Of a DNA stretch of 36,676 nt, positions 17,242-24,330 are shown in pieces. This stretch comes from CAYYJM01 sp964471755. Its GTDB lineage: Bacteria; Planctomycetota; Planctomycetia; Gemmatales; Gemmataceae. The notes beneath the pieces are model-generated. The model searched no databases. It was given only the letters and a program-made list of their open reading frames with translations, and was not told where the DNA came from. The stretch spans positions 1-36,676 of the forward strand of contig CAYYJM010000027.1 of NCBI GenBank assembly GCA_964471755.1, given 5' to 3'. How positions within the stretch are numbered: the first letter of the stretch is position 1; each line of letters begins with the position of its first letter. Made by a program: the position numbers and the translations under genes.

Positions 17242-17616
17242 TCACGCAGTCAGGCCCCAGTACATGAGCAGGAGGCCGACCCACTGCGTGACAGTCTCGG
17301 CACTGCCCAGGACGATGCCGAACCAGGCCGCCGCCTGGCCGATGTAGCCGGGATGGTTGCGGCCCTGCCGGTTCGCCCGGATGCCGTGGTAGACCGCGAG
17401 CGGCCCCTGGATCAGGCCAACCAGGGGAAGCAGGCCCCAGACGGCGGCGTAGTAGGCACGCACGGCGGGCTGGTTGATCGGGTCGGCCTGCGGCGCGAAG
17501 GGGGAGTCCGGAGCGTCCATGCTGTGCCGGTCGCGCTTGCGCAGCCGGGCGTTACACGCCACGCAGCGAGGGGCGTCGTCCTCGTTCTCCGCCTGGCAGA
17601 CATGACACTTGCGCAT
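17242..17616 (-). CDS. Zinc-ribbon membrane protein, unknown function
   Basis: About 124 residues. The N-terminus carries a zinc ribbon with two CxxC knuckles (CHVC and CVAC, with 'E-N-E-D-D-A-P-R' between), typical of the small double-zinc-ribbon family. Two hydrophobic helices follow (VWGLLPLVGLIQGPLAVYHG and AAAWFGIVLGSAETVTQWVGLLLMYWGL), resembling DUF4190-like small membrane proteins. The ribbon would face the cytoplasm if the N-terminus is inside. The ATG at 17616 is preferred (GGGGAG 8 bases upstream) over a GTG at 17622. It is transcribed away from trpE. Confidence 0.75.
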   Translation of the reverse strand: MRKCHVCQAENEDDAPRCVACNARLRKRDRHSMDAPDSPFAPQADPINQPAVRAYYAAVWGLLPLVGLIQGPLAVYHGIRANRQGRNHPGYIGQAAAWFGIVLGSAETVTQWVGLLLMYWGLTA

Positions 17617-17728
17617 CCACACTTCTCCCCGGAATCCTGCTAGGATAGATGATCGGCCCGGCCGCGACGAGAGGCGGGGTCGCCTCGGGCTCGATCAGGT
17701 CCTACATCAGCGGGAGGAGAACCGACGC

Positions 17729-19249
17729 ATGCGCTACCGTCCGACGCTGGAAGAATTTCGCGACCTGGCCCGCGACTACTCGGTCGTTCCGGTCTACCGA
17801 CAGTTGATCGGCGACACCCTGACGCCTGTCTCGGCGTTCTGCAAGATCCTTGAAGGGGACTGGGCCTTCCTGTTCGAGAGCGTCGTCGGTGGCGAACGTC
17901 TGGGCCGGTACAGCTTCCTGGGTGCGGGCCCGTTCCTCCGCTTCGAGGCGTACGAGAACCGCGTCCGGATCGAGTCGCGCCAGCCAGGCCGCAATGGCAC
18001 CGGCGATGCGGGCCCGGCTCACCGCGAGGAGTTGACTCATCCCGATCCGCTGCGGCTGCTGGAAGAACACCTGGCCCGCTACCGGGCACCGAAGCTACCG
18101 GGCCTGCCACGCTTCTGTGGCGGAGCCGTCGGATACGCCGCCTACGACACCATCCGCTACGTGGAACGTCTGCCGAACCCGCCGCAGGACGACCGCCACC
18201 TGCCCGATCTCTGCTTCGCCTTCTACGACCGGATGGTCATCTTCGACCACATCACCAAGACGGTAGCGGTCGTGGCTCATGCCCACGTCGATCCGGCCGA
18301 CCTGGAAGGGAGCTACCGCACGGCCTGCCAGCGGGTCGATCGTCTGGTGGAACGCTTGCAGCAGGGCGTCGCCGACTTGCAGTTGACCGACATCGCCCCG
18401 CTCGGCGAGGCGACCCAGGCGTACACCTCGAACCTGAGCCGAGAGGGCTACGAGGCCGCCGTCGAGCGTGCCCGGGAGTACATCCGGGCGGGCGACATCT
18501 TCCAGGTCGTTCTGAGTCAACGGCTTCAGACGGAGACGCGCGCCCGGCCGTTCGACATATTCCGCACGCTGCGGGTGGTCAATCCCAGTCCGTTCCTGTT
18601 CTTCCTGAAACAGGGGCCGCTCGCGCTCATCGGTAGTTCGCCGGAGATCATGGCCCGCGTCGAGGGGGATCTGCTGACGATTCGCCCCCTGGCCGGCACC
18701 CGCCGGCGCGGCAAGACGCCCGAGGAAGATCAGGCCCTGGCCGAGGAACTGCTCGCCGATCCGAAGGAACTGGCCGAACACATCATGCTCGTGGATCTGG
18801 GTCGGAACGATGTCGGTCGTGTCGGCCGATTCGGTTCCGTCGAGTTGACTGACGTGTTGACCGTGGAGCGCTACAGCCACGTCATGCACCTGTGCAGCAC
18901 GGTGACCGGCCGACTCCTGCCGGGCAAGACGGCGTTCGACGCCCTGCGTTCGTGTCTGCCGGCGGGGACGCTCTCCGGCGCGCCCAAGGTGCGAGCGATG
19001 GAGATCATCGACGAACTGGAGCCGCATCGACGCGGCCCCTACGGTGGCGCGGTCGGCTACTTCGACTTCGGCGGCAACATGGACACCTGCATCGCCCTGC
19101 GAACGCTGGTACTCAAGGGCCAGACGTGCTATCTGCAAGCGGGAGCGGGCATCGTCGCCGACAGCGTGCCGGCCAGCGAGTACGAGGAGACGATGAACAA
19201 GGCTCGCGGTCTGCTGCGGGCCATCGAGATGGCCGAGACGCAACTGTGA
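17729..19249 (+). CDS. trpE: Anthranilate synthase component I
   Basis: Anthranilate synthase makes anthranilate from chorismate at the first committed step of tryptophan biosynthesis, with TrpG supplying ammonia. The 506-residue protein matches the family throughout: an N-terminal domain (YRQLIGDTLTPVSAFCKIL), then the chorismate-binding domain with GDIFQVVLSQR, GSSPEIMARV, TIRPLAGTRRRG, DLGRNDVGRV, HVMHLCSTVTG, GTLSGAPKVRAMEIIDELE, GPYGGAVGYF and QAGAGIVADSVPASEYEET. The 'RPLAGTRRRG' and 'SGAPKVRAM' segments favour anthranilate synthase over aminodeoxychorismate or isochorismate synthase. GGAGGAG lies 9-15 bases before the ATG at 17729. No trpG is in the window. Confidence 0.95.
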   Translation: MRYRPTLEEFRDLARDYSVVPVYRQLIGDTLTPVSAFCKILEGDWAFLFESVVGGERLGRYSFLGAGPFLRFEAYENRVRIESRQPGRNGTGDAGPAHREELTHPDPLRLLEEHLARYRAPKLPGLPRFCGGAVGYAAYDTIRYVERLPNPPQDDRHLPDLCFAFYDRMVIFDHITKTVAVVAHAHVDPADLEGSYRTACQRVDRLVERLQQGVADLQLTDIAPLGEATQAYTSNLSREGYEAAVERAREYIRAGDIFQVVLSQRLQTETRARPFDIFRTLRVVNPSPFLFFLKQGPLALIGSSPEIMARVEGDLLTIRPLAGTRRRGKTPEEDQALAEELLADPKELAEHIMLVDLGRNDVGRVGRFGSVELTDVLTVERYSHVMHLCSTVTGRLLPGKTAFDALRSCLPAGTLSGAPKVRAMEIIDELEPHRRGPYGGAVGYFDFGGNMDTCIALRTLVLKGQTCYLQAGAGIVADSVPASEYEETMNKARGLLRAIEMAETQL

Positions 19250-19282
19250 GGGCGCCGCAGGTCGGTACGTCGAACTTTGCCC

Positions 19283-19311
19283 TTGACTCCGCCGCCACGC
19301 CACGCTATCCC
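19283..19311 (+). promoter_or_regulatory. Sigma-70-like promoter for the outer-membrane protein gene
   Basis: TTGACT (19283-19288) and TATCCC (19306-19311) are separated by 17 bases, in the gap after trpE and 38 bases before the next ATG. Confidence 0.5.
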
Positions 19312-19349
19312 TCGCGCCCCGAGATGGCTTCGGACAGAGGAGGATGGTC

Positions 19350-20357
19350 ATGGGCTGGCGCTTCGGCTCCCCATTCGCGGTATTGTTGCTGATCGCCGTA
19401 CCGGCGATGGGGCAGTCTCCCGTCATGGCTCCGCCCATCGTGCCGCCGCCGGTTTCTGGGCCGATCGCTCCTCTGCCGCCGGTCGAGCTGGGGACGCCGG
19501 TCTATCCGTCTCCGTTTCCGCCGTATCCATTGCCGCCCGACGGCTACGATCCCGGCCCGGAAGGCTGGAGCATCTACGGACCCGGTTCGGCTCCCTGCAT
19601 GTGGCTGATCAACTGGGACCTGACCGTACTCAAGCCACACGTGAAGGACAAGCTCCTGCTCAACGAGGGCATCTCGCCTCACGGCTACAACTACAGCGAC
19701 CTGGACAGCACGCCCCTCGCCTGGACGGTCGCTCCTCGCCTGGAGGTCGGCTACCGGCTGCCCGACACGCTCGGTGCATTCCTGATCGGCTACCGCTATC
19801 TCGGCAGCCAGGGGACCAACGATCCGGCGGGGATTCGCACGCGCTTCGATCTCAACGTGATCGATTTCCTCTATCAGACCGAGCGAATCCGACCCTACGG
19901 GAACTGGTTCTTTCACTCGCGGGTCGGTGGCCGTATTCTCACGTCGTTCTACGACACGCGGAACGTCGGTGGGTTCGCCACCCAGACGGCGAGCAACCAT
20001 TTCGTGGGGGGCGGCCTGGTCGGCATGTTCGACCTGGAACGGGCCTGCGACATGCTGCCGGGCCTGGCCCTGTACACGAACGTCGAATCGTCGATCGTTC
20101 TCGGTCAGGCGAATCAGAAGTTCAGCACGTCGCTTAACGCCCTGCCGTTGTCCGAACAGTTCGAGCAACGCGGCTCGCCAGCGGTGCAGACGATTCAGTT
20201 CCAGTTCGGCCTGAGTTACTCGCCGCCGACCTGGCAGACGCTCCGCGTGCGGACGGCGTATCAGTACGAACACTGGTTCGACCTGGGCCAGATCCATCAG
20301 TCCAACCTCGACATGTTCGCTCACGGCCTGTTCCTGCGCCTGGAGCTGGCGTACTGA
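19350..20357 (+). CDS. Outer-membrane beta-barrel-like protein
   Basis: A 335-residue exported protein: residues 1-24 are a signal peptide (FAVLLLIAVPAMGQ), followed by a proline-rich linker (about residues 25-70). The remainder is a run of alternating-residue strands with aromatic girdles: WTVAPRLEVGYRLPD, GAFLIGYRYLGSQG, NWFFHSRVGGRILTSFYD, FVGGGLVGMFDLERA, QFQFGLSYSPPTWQTLRVRTAYQYEHW and a final MFAHGLFLRLELAY ending in Tyr, the usual C-terminal signal of barrels. The 'VAPRLEVGYRLP' and 'GYRYL' repeats resemble MOMP-like porins of planctomycetes and Legionella. Start 19350 is chosen because AGGAGG ends 6 bases before it; the earlier ATG at 19344 abuts that site. A pore or structural role is inferred. 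Confidence 0.7.
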   Translation: MGWRFGSPFAVLLLIAVPAMGQSPVMAPPIVPPPVSGPIAPLPPVELGTPVYPSPFPPYPLPPDGYDPGPEGWSIYGPGSAPCMWLINWDLTVLKPHVKDKLLLNEGISPHGYNYSDLDSTPLAWTVAPRLEVGYRLPDTLGAFLIGYRYLGSQGTNDPAGIRTRFDLNVIDFLYQTERIRPYGNWFFHSRVGGRILTSFYDTRNVGGFATQTASNHFVGGGLVGMFDLERACDMLPGLALYTNVESSIVLGQANQKFSTSLNALPLSEQFEQRGSPAVQTIQFQFGLSYSPPTWQTLRVRTAYQYEHWFDLGQIHQSNLDMFAHGLFLRLELAY

Positions 20358-20422
20358 CCGGTCGATCGGGAGCTATAATTCCTGCGGAATCGTCTCTGGA
20401 CCTCCTCCGCTGGGAATGACGC

Positions 20423-21112
20423 GTGAACATCCGGGCCATCTTCTTCGACGCCGTCGGCACTCTTCTCCATCCCGATCCGCCAGCCGGGGAAGTCTACGCC
20501 CGGATCGGTCAGACCTTCGGCAGCGGGCTGGACCCGGCGGAGATCGTCCGTCGCTTCGCCGTCAGTTTTGCCCGTCAGGAAGCCCTCGACGAGGCCGACG
20601 GTCTGCACACGTCGGCCGAGCGCGAGGTGGCCCGCTGGCGGGCCATCGTCGGCGAAGTTCTCGACGACGTGGTCCGTCGTGAGGACTGCTTCCAGGCCCT
20701 GTGGGATCACTTCGCCCGGCCCGCCTCCTGGCGGCTGGAGGCCGAGACCGACGCCGTGCTACGAACGCTGGCCGGGGCCGGCCTTCGGCTGGGCCTGGCC
20801 TCCAACTTCGACGCTCGCCTGCACTCGGTTCAGGCGGGCTTTCCCGCCCTCAACGTGCTGCATCACGTCGTCGTCAGTGCCGAGATCGGCTGGCGAAAGC
20901 CGTCGCCGCACTTCTTCGCGGAACTGACCCGCCGGACGAATCTTCTCGCCGAAGAGATCCTCCTGGTGGGAGACGATCCGTACAACGACGTGGCCGGGGC
21001 ACAGGCCGCGGGGTTGCGCGGACTGCTTTTCGACCCGCGCGGCCAGCCCACGGAAGCCGGCACGCTACGGTGCCTGGCCGATCTGCCGCGCTACCCGGGA
21101 GTCTTCCGATGA
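20423..21112 (+). CDS. HAD-superfamily hydrolase, DREG-2/HDHD3-like
   Basis: This 229-residue cytoplasmic HAD protein shows motif I FFDAVGTLL (nucleophile D9), a Cap-1 helical insert, motif II 'LGLASNFD', motif III lysine in 'IGWRKPSPHFF' and motif IV 'LLVGDDPYNDVAGAQAAG'. The second Asp of DxD, the usual general acid of HAD phosphatases, is replaced by Val11. This variant 'DAVGTL' is typical of the HDHD3/DREG-2-like subfamily. The GTG start at 20423 is the only reasonable one and has a weak ribosome site; a TATAAT box lies at 20374-20379. The stop overlaps the next gene (ATGA), so both are co-translated. Confidence 0.82.
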   Translation: MNIRAIFFDAVGTLLHPDPPAGEVYARIGQTFGSGLDPAEIVRRFAVSFARQEALDEADGLHTSAEREVARWRAIVGEVLDDVVRREDCFQALWDHFARPASWRLEAETDAVLRTLAGAGLRLGLASNFDARLHSVQAGFPALNVLHHVVVSAEIGWRKPSPHFFAELTRRTNLLAEEILLVGDDPYNDVAGAQAAGLRGLLFDPRGQPTEAGTLRCLADLPRYPGVFR

Positions 21113-22116
21113 CCGCCTTCGCCGCGTCCTCCGAAACGCCCGCTCGCCTGTGGCTGGAGGCACCGCTGGCCCGGATCATGTTCTGGCTGGCCGTCCTGTT
21201 CCTGATCGTGCTGGGTGGTTTGCTCCATCGCCACAAGCTGCCCGATCCGGACCAGCTTCAGAACCCGGCCGTCATCGCCCAGCTGGAAGACGAGGGCGTC
21301 AATCCGTTCACTCCTGAGCTTCAGATTCAGCTGTGGATGCTGGCCGGGCTCTGGCCGCTGTTCTGCCTGGAGGGTCTGTGGCGTTTCCTTCAGGCCCCGG
21401 CCGGCACCTGGTGGCGACCGCTGCGCGATCTGCTGATCGTCAGTCTCGTTCCGCCGTGGCGGATGGCGCAGCGGAGTCAGGGACCGGGCCGGCAGCTCTG
21501 GCTGCCCGGCTTCGGCTGGCGGACCGTCGAACACGACCTGCGGCGTGACCTGGAACGCGCCTTCGGCTGGCCGATGATCTTCATCGCCCTGCTCGTGCTG
21601 CCGTTGCTGGTGGCGGAGTTCTTCTTCCACAAGCAGATGCACCAGCACTTCTGGCTGGAGTTCCTCGTCGAGGCCGGCAACGCCCTGGTCTGGTTCGCGT
21701 TCACGCTCGAGTTCATCATCATGCTGGCGGTCGCCAAACATCGCTTCCGCTACGCCCTGGCGAACTGGATCACCCTGGCGATCATTCTGTTGCCGTTCCT
21801 GCACTTCCTGCCGCTGTTCCGCGTTCTGCGTCTGAGCCGGGTCCTGCGGCTGGAGCAGCTGGCCCGGCTGGGGCGGCTCTATCGCATGCAGGGGCTCGCT
21901 CTGCGCGGCTGGCGAGCGTTCCTGCTGTTGCAGCTCATCCAGCGGCTCATCGGCACGTCGCCGGAACGACAGCTGGAGCAGCTGCGCGACCTGGAACAGG
22001 CCAAACTGGAGGAACTGGACGATCTTCGTCAGGAGATCGCCCAGCTGGAGGAAGCGGTCGCCCGGCGTCAGGCGGCGACCCAGAGGACGCCGCAAGAGAT
22101 GGAGGATCGGCCCTGA
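21109..22116 (+). CDS. Voltage-sensor-like membrane protein with coiled coil and no pore
   Basis: A 335-residue membrane protein, translationally coupled to the HAD gene. Six helices are visible: two N-terminal (22-40 and 73-93), then four resembling a voltage-sensor domain: S1 (152-172), S2 (190-210, 'NALVWFAFTLEFIIMLAVAK' with the acidic residue E201), S3 (219-234, 'NWITLAIILLPFLHF') and S4 (236-259). In S4 arginines fall at every third position: R238, R241, R244, R247, then R253, R256, R259, with Q250 breaking the series. No pore helix or TVGYG filter follows. A charged coiled coil (about 284-322) ends the protein. The order voltage sensor plus coiled coil without pore is that of Hv1 proton channels. 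S3 lacks the usual Asp (T222 follows NWI). Function is unproven. Confidence 0.7.
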   Translation: MTAFAASSETPARLWLEAPLARIMFWLAVLFLIVLGGLLHRHKLPDPDQLQNPAVIAQLEDEGVNPFTPELQIQLWMLAGLWPLFCLEGLWRFLQAPAGTWWRPLRDLLIVSLVPPWRMAQRSQGPGRQLWLPGFGWRTVEHDLRRDLERAFGWPMIFIALLVLPLLVAEFFFHKQMHQHFWLEFLVEAGNALVWFAFTLEFIIMLAVAKHRFRYALANWITLAIILLPFLHFLPLFRVLRLSRVLRLEQLARLGRLYRMQGLALRGWRAFLLLQLIQRLIGTSPERQLEQLRDLEQAKLEELDDLRQEIAQLEEAVARRQAATQRTPQEMEDRP

Positions 22117-22143
22117 CGAGGGCGGCTCGGTTCTGACTTTCTA

Positions 22144-22258
22144 ACTTTTTTGGACTGCGGCGATTCCTTCGCCGCTCTGGCTTTCTGACTTTCTGGCTCA
22201 GTCATCCTCCGAAGCGAGAAAGTCAGAGCGGGGAAGAATCACCGCAGTCCAAAAAAGT
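22144..22258. terminator. Imperfect 42-bp inverted repeat between convergent genes (MITE-like or bidirectional terminator)
   Basis: Bases 22144-22160 (ACTTTTTTGGACTGCGG) and 22242-22258 are perfect reverse complements. The match continues inward with a few mismatches to about 22185 and 22217, so two arms of about 42 bases flank a 31-base loop. Each arm carries a T6 or A6 run on its outer side. It fills the gap between the convergent voltage-sensor and transglutaminase genes and could end transcription in both directions. Its length and arm divergence also fit a small dispersed palindromic element. Confidence 0.65.
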
Positions 22259-22287
22259 CAGATCAGACAGCCAGAACAAAGCCGGCC

Positions 22288-24330
22288 TCACGGCTGCTCG
22301 ACGATCACGCGACTGGCGATACCCTCCCGGCCGGCGACGTTGCGCGGCCGAACCTCCAGCCGATTCTTGCCAGCGTGGAGCTTCCAGACAAAGCCCGACG
22401 CGATCGGCTTCGAGCCGGTCCCGTCGATGTCGGCCAGGAACGTGTCGAAGCCCGGCGTCTCGCTGTCGAGGTGAACGCGCACCTCGCCGGGTGTCGCCGT
22501 CGCCTCGAGGGTGAACCGGGCCTGGTTGAGCGTCCACTCCCAGTTGCGACGCTCGGAGACACGTCGGCCGTAGAGCAGGCTGGCCGGGCTGGCCGGATCG
22601 GTCCAGACGTGATGGCCGGTCCAGAACCAGCCGCGCATCCCCTGGTGGAGCGGCAGCGGAGCCTTCCGCGTCAGGAAGTCGCTTCGCGGAATGAGCCGCA
22701 GTTCGAGGAACGGCGGCCAGTCGGCGAGCCCGCTCCAGCGTTTGCCCTCCTCGCGCAGGTGGACCACCCGGATCGGCGCGGGGGGCTTCCCTTCCCGCAC
22801 CGGCATCTGTCGTTGGCGGAGTTCCCACAGTGACAGTGGAGTCGCACTATCCGGGTCGGTGGCGTACCAGGCCAGGTTGCCATCGACGTAGATCCACTTG
22901 CGGAACTGGTTCGACCAGACCTCGACGACCTCGTGTCCGCCGCGACCGATCTTCGCGCCGTGGTCTCCCGGCCCGATCGACACGGCCCGGCCCGGAATGC
23001 CGAAGCTCTCGCACGCCTGGAGGAAGACGACGTTGTACTGCTGACAGAAGCCGCCGATCGGCGTGCCGTCCGCGTGGCTCTTGAGGATCTCCAGAGCGTT
23101 CCACGGCGGATACTCCTTCGCCAGGTGCCCCCGTTCCCAGCGCTGGGCCGACCAGCGAGCGAGCCGCTCGATCAGTTCCAACTCAGTCTTTGCTCCACGC
23201 ACGACCTCGTCGAGCTGGAACCGAGTGCGGAGTTCCTTCAGCCGTGAATGGTCGAACGGTTCGTAGACGAACGGGATCGCCGTGCGGATGATCTCCGGGT
23301 TGTGGACCTCGACGACCTTCAGCTTCGCCGCCCAGTCGTCGCCCCTGGTCGGGCTGGCCGTCAGTCGCAGTCCCTTCAGACGCGGCGTGGTCAGCGGGTT
23401 GGTCGTGGTCAGATCCACGGCGATCTGAAGGAACCGGCCGGTCGGCGTGCGGATCTCCGTGCCGCTGACGATGTCTTGCCAGTCAGACCAGTTCTTGCCG
23501 TCGGGGATCGGTGTCGTTCCGGTGCGGACGCGCAGCCGCACGCTGCCCGTCTTGCCCGGATCGGCGTCGAGGTCGAGACGGATCGGGATCGGTTTCGTCA
23601 GCGGCGGGGCGATGGTTCGTCCCGCAAGGTTACCGGCGTCGAGGATCGGCAGAATGAGCGACCCGGCCGGGCGATGATGGTCGAGGAAGAGCCGGACGTA
23701 GTATTCGCCGGCGATGTCACCAGCGGGGCCGAGATGATCGACGGCCCACGTCTTGCCGCCGTCGCTGCTCCGTGAACTGCGGCCGGGATGACGCGGCCCG
23801 CGAGCGGAGCGAGCGGCCTCGCGCAGCGAGCTAACTGGCGAGCCGGCCGCGAAGTCCTCCGCCCGGGCGATCCACACCCGGCCGGTGCCGGACAGCACGA
23901 TCTCGTTCGCCCCGGCGCGAAGAACCTCCGTCGGGATGACATACGCCTGCCAGTAGTTACCGGCCTTGCTCGCGGCCTTCAACTCGATCGCCTGGCCGTT
24001 GATCTCGGCGTGAAGGTCGCCACCAGGCCCGATCAGGAGCGTCGCACCGCGCGCCGCCGGATTCGCAACGTGCAGAATCTTCTTGATCCGCACGTCGCCG
24101 CCGAGGCGCTCCTCGTTTGGCCGATACGAGTAGCCGGCTGCCGGGCCGTCGTCCTCGAACAGTTCGCCCTCGTCCAACTCGATGGCCGCGCCGTCCGGAG
24201 CCAGGCGAACATCGCGGCCGACCGATCGCTCGTACAGCGTCTTCGCATCGAGCCGCAGTTCGTCGGCGCGGACCGATCCGCCCACCAGGCCGACGACCAC
24301 GGCGAGGGCCAGCAGAGAGGTCGGCTTCAT
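22288..24330 (-). CDS. Exported transglutaminase-like protein
   Basis: A 680-residue secreted protein: signal peptide at residues 1-22 (MKPTSLLALAVVVGLVGGSVRA), then beta-rich N-terminal domains containing one Asp-box (SSDGGKTW), and a transglutaminase-like core. The predicted catalytic triad is C429 (GGFCQQYNVVFLQACESFGI), H466 (GGHEVVEVWSNQ) and D483 (WIYVDGNLAW), the papain-like arrangement of bacterial transglutaminase/peptidase-like domains. The C-terminal 120 residues form a beta-sandwich (GEVRVHLDSETPGFDTF). It may crosslink or cleave extracellular proteins; the substrate is unknown. Its ATG overlaps the stop of the upstream CRTAC1 gene (ATGA), so the two are coupled. Confidence 0.82.
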   Translation of the reverse strand: MKPTSLLALAVVVGLVGGSVRADELRLDAKTLYERSVGRDVRLAPDGAAIELDEGELFEDDGPAAGYSYRPNEERLGGDVRIKKILHVANPAARGATLLIGPGGDLHAEINGQAIELKAASKAGNYWQAYVIPTEVLRAGANEIVLSGTGRVWIARAEDFAAGSPVSSLREAARSARGPRHPGRSSRSSDGGKTWAVDHLGPAGDIAGEYYVRLFLDHHRPAGSLILPILDAGNLAGRTIAPPLTKPIPIRLDLDADPGKTGSVRLRVRTGTTPIPDGKNWSDWQDIVSGTEIRTPTGRFLQIAVDLTTTNPLTTPRLKGLRLTASPTRGDDWAAKLKVVEVHNPEIIRTAIPFVYEPFDHSRLKELRTRFQLDEVVRGAKTELELIERLARWSAQRWERGHLAKEYPPWNALEILKSHADGTPIGGFCQQYNVVFLQACESFGIPGRAVSIGPGDHGAKIGRGGHEVVEVWSNQFRKWIYVDGNLAWYATDPDSATPLSLWELRQRQMPVREGKPPAPIRVVHLREEGKRWSGLADWPPFLELRLIPRSDFLTRKAPLPLHQGMRGWFWTGHHVWTDPASPASLLYGRRVSERRNWEWTLNQARFTLEATATPGEVRVHLDSETPGFDTFLADIDGTGSKPIASGFVWKLHAGKNRLEVRPRNVAGREGIASRVIVEQP

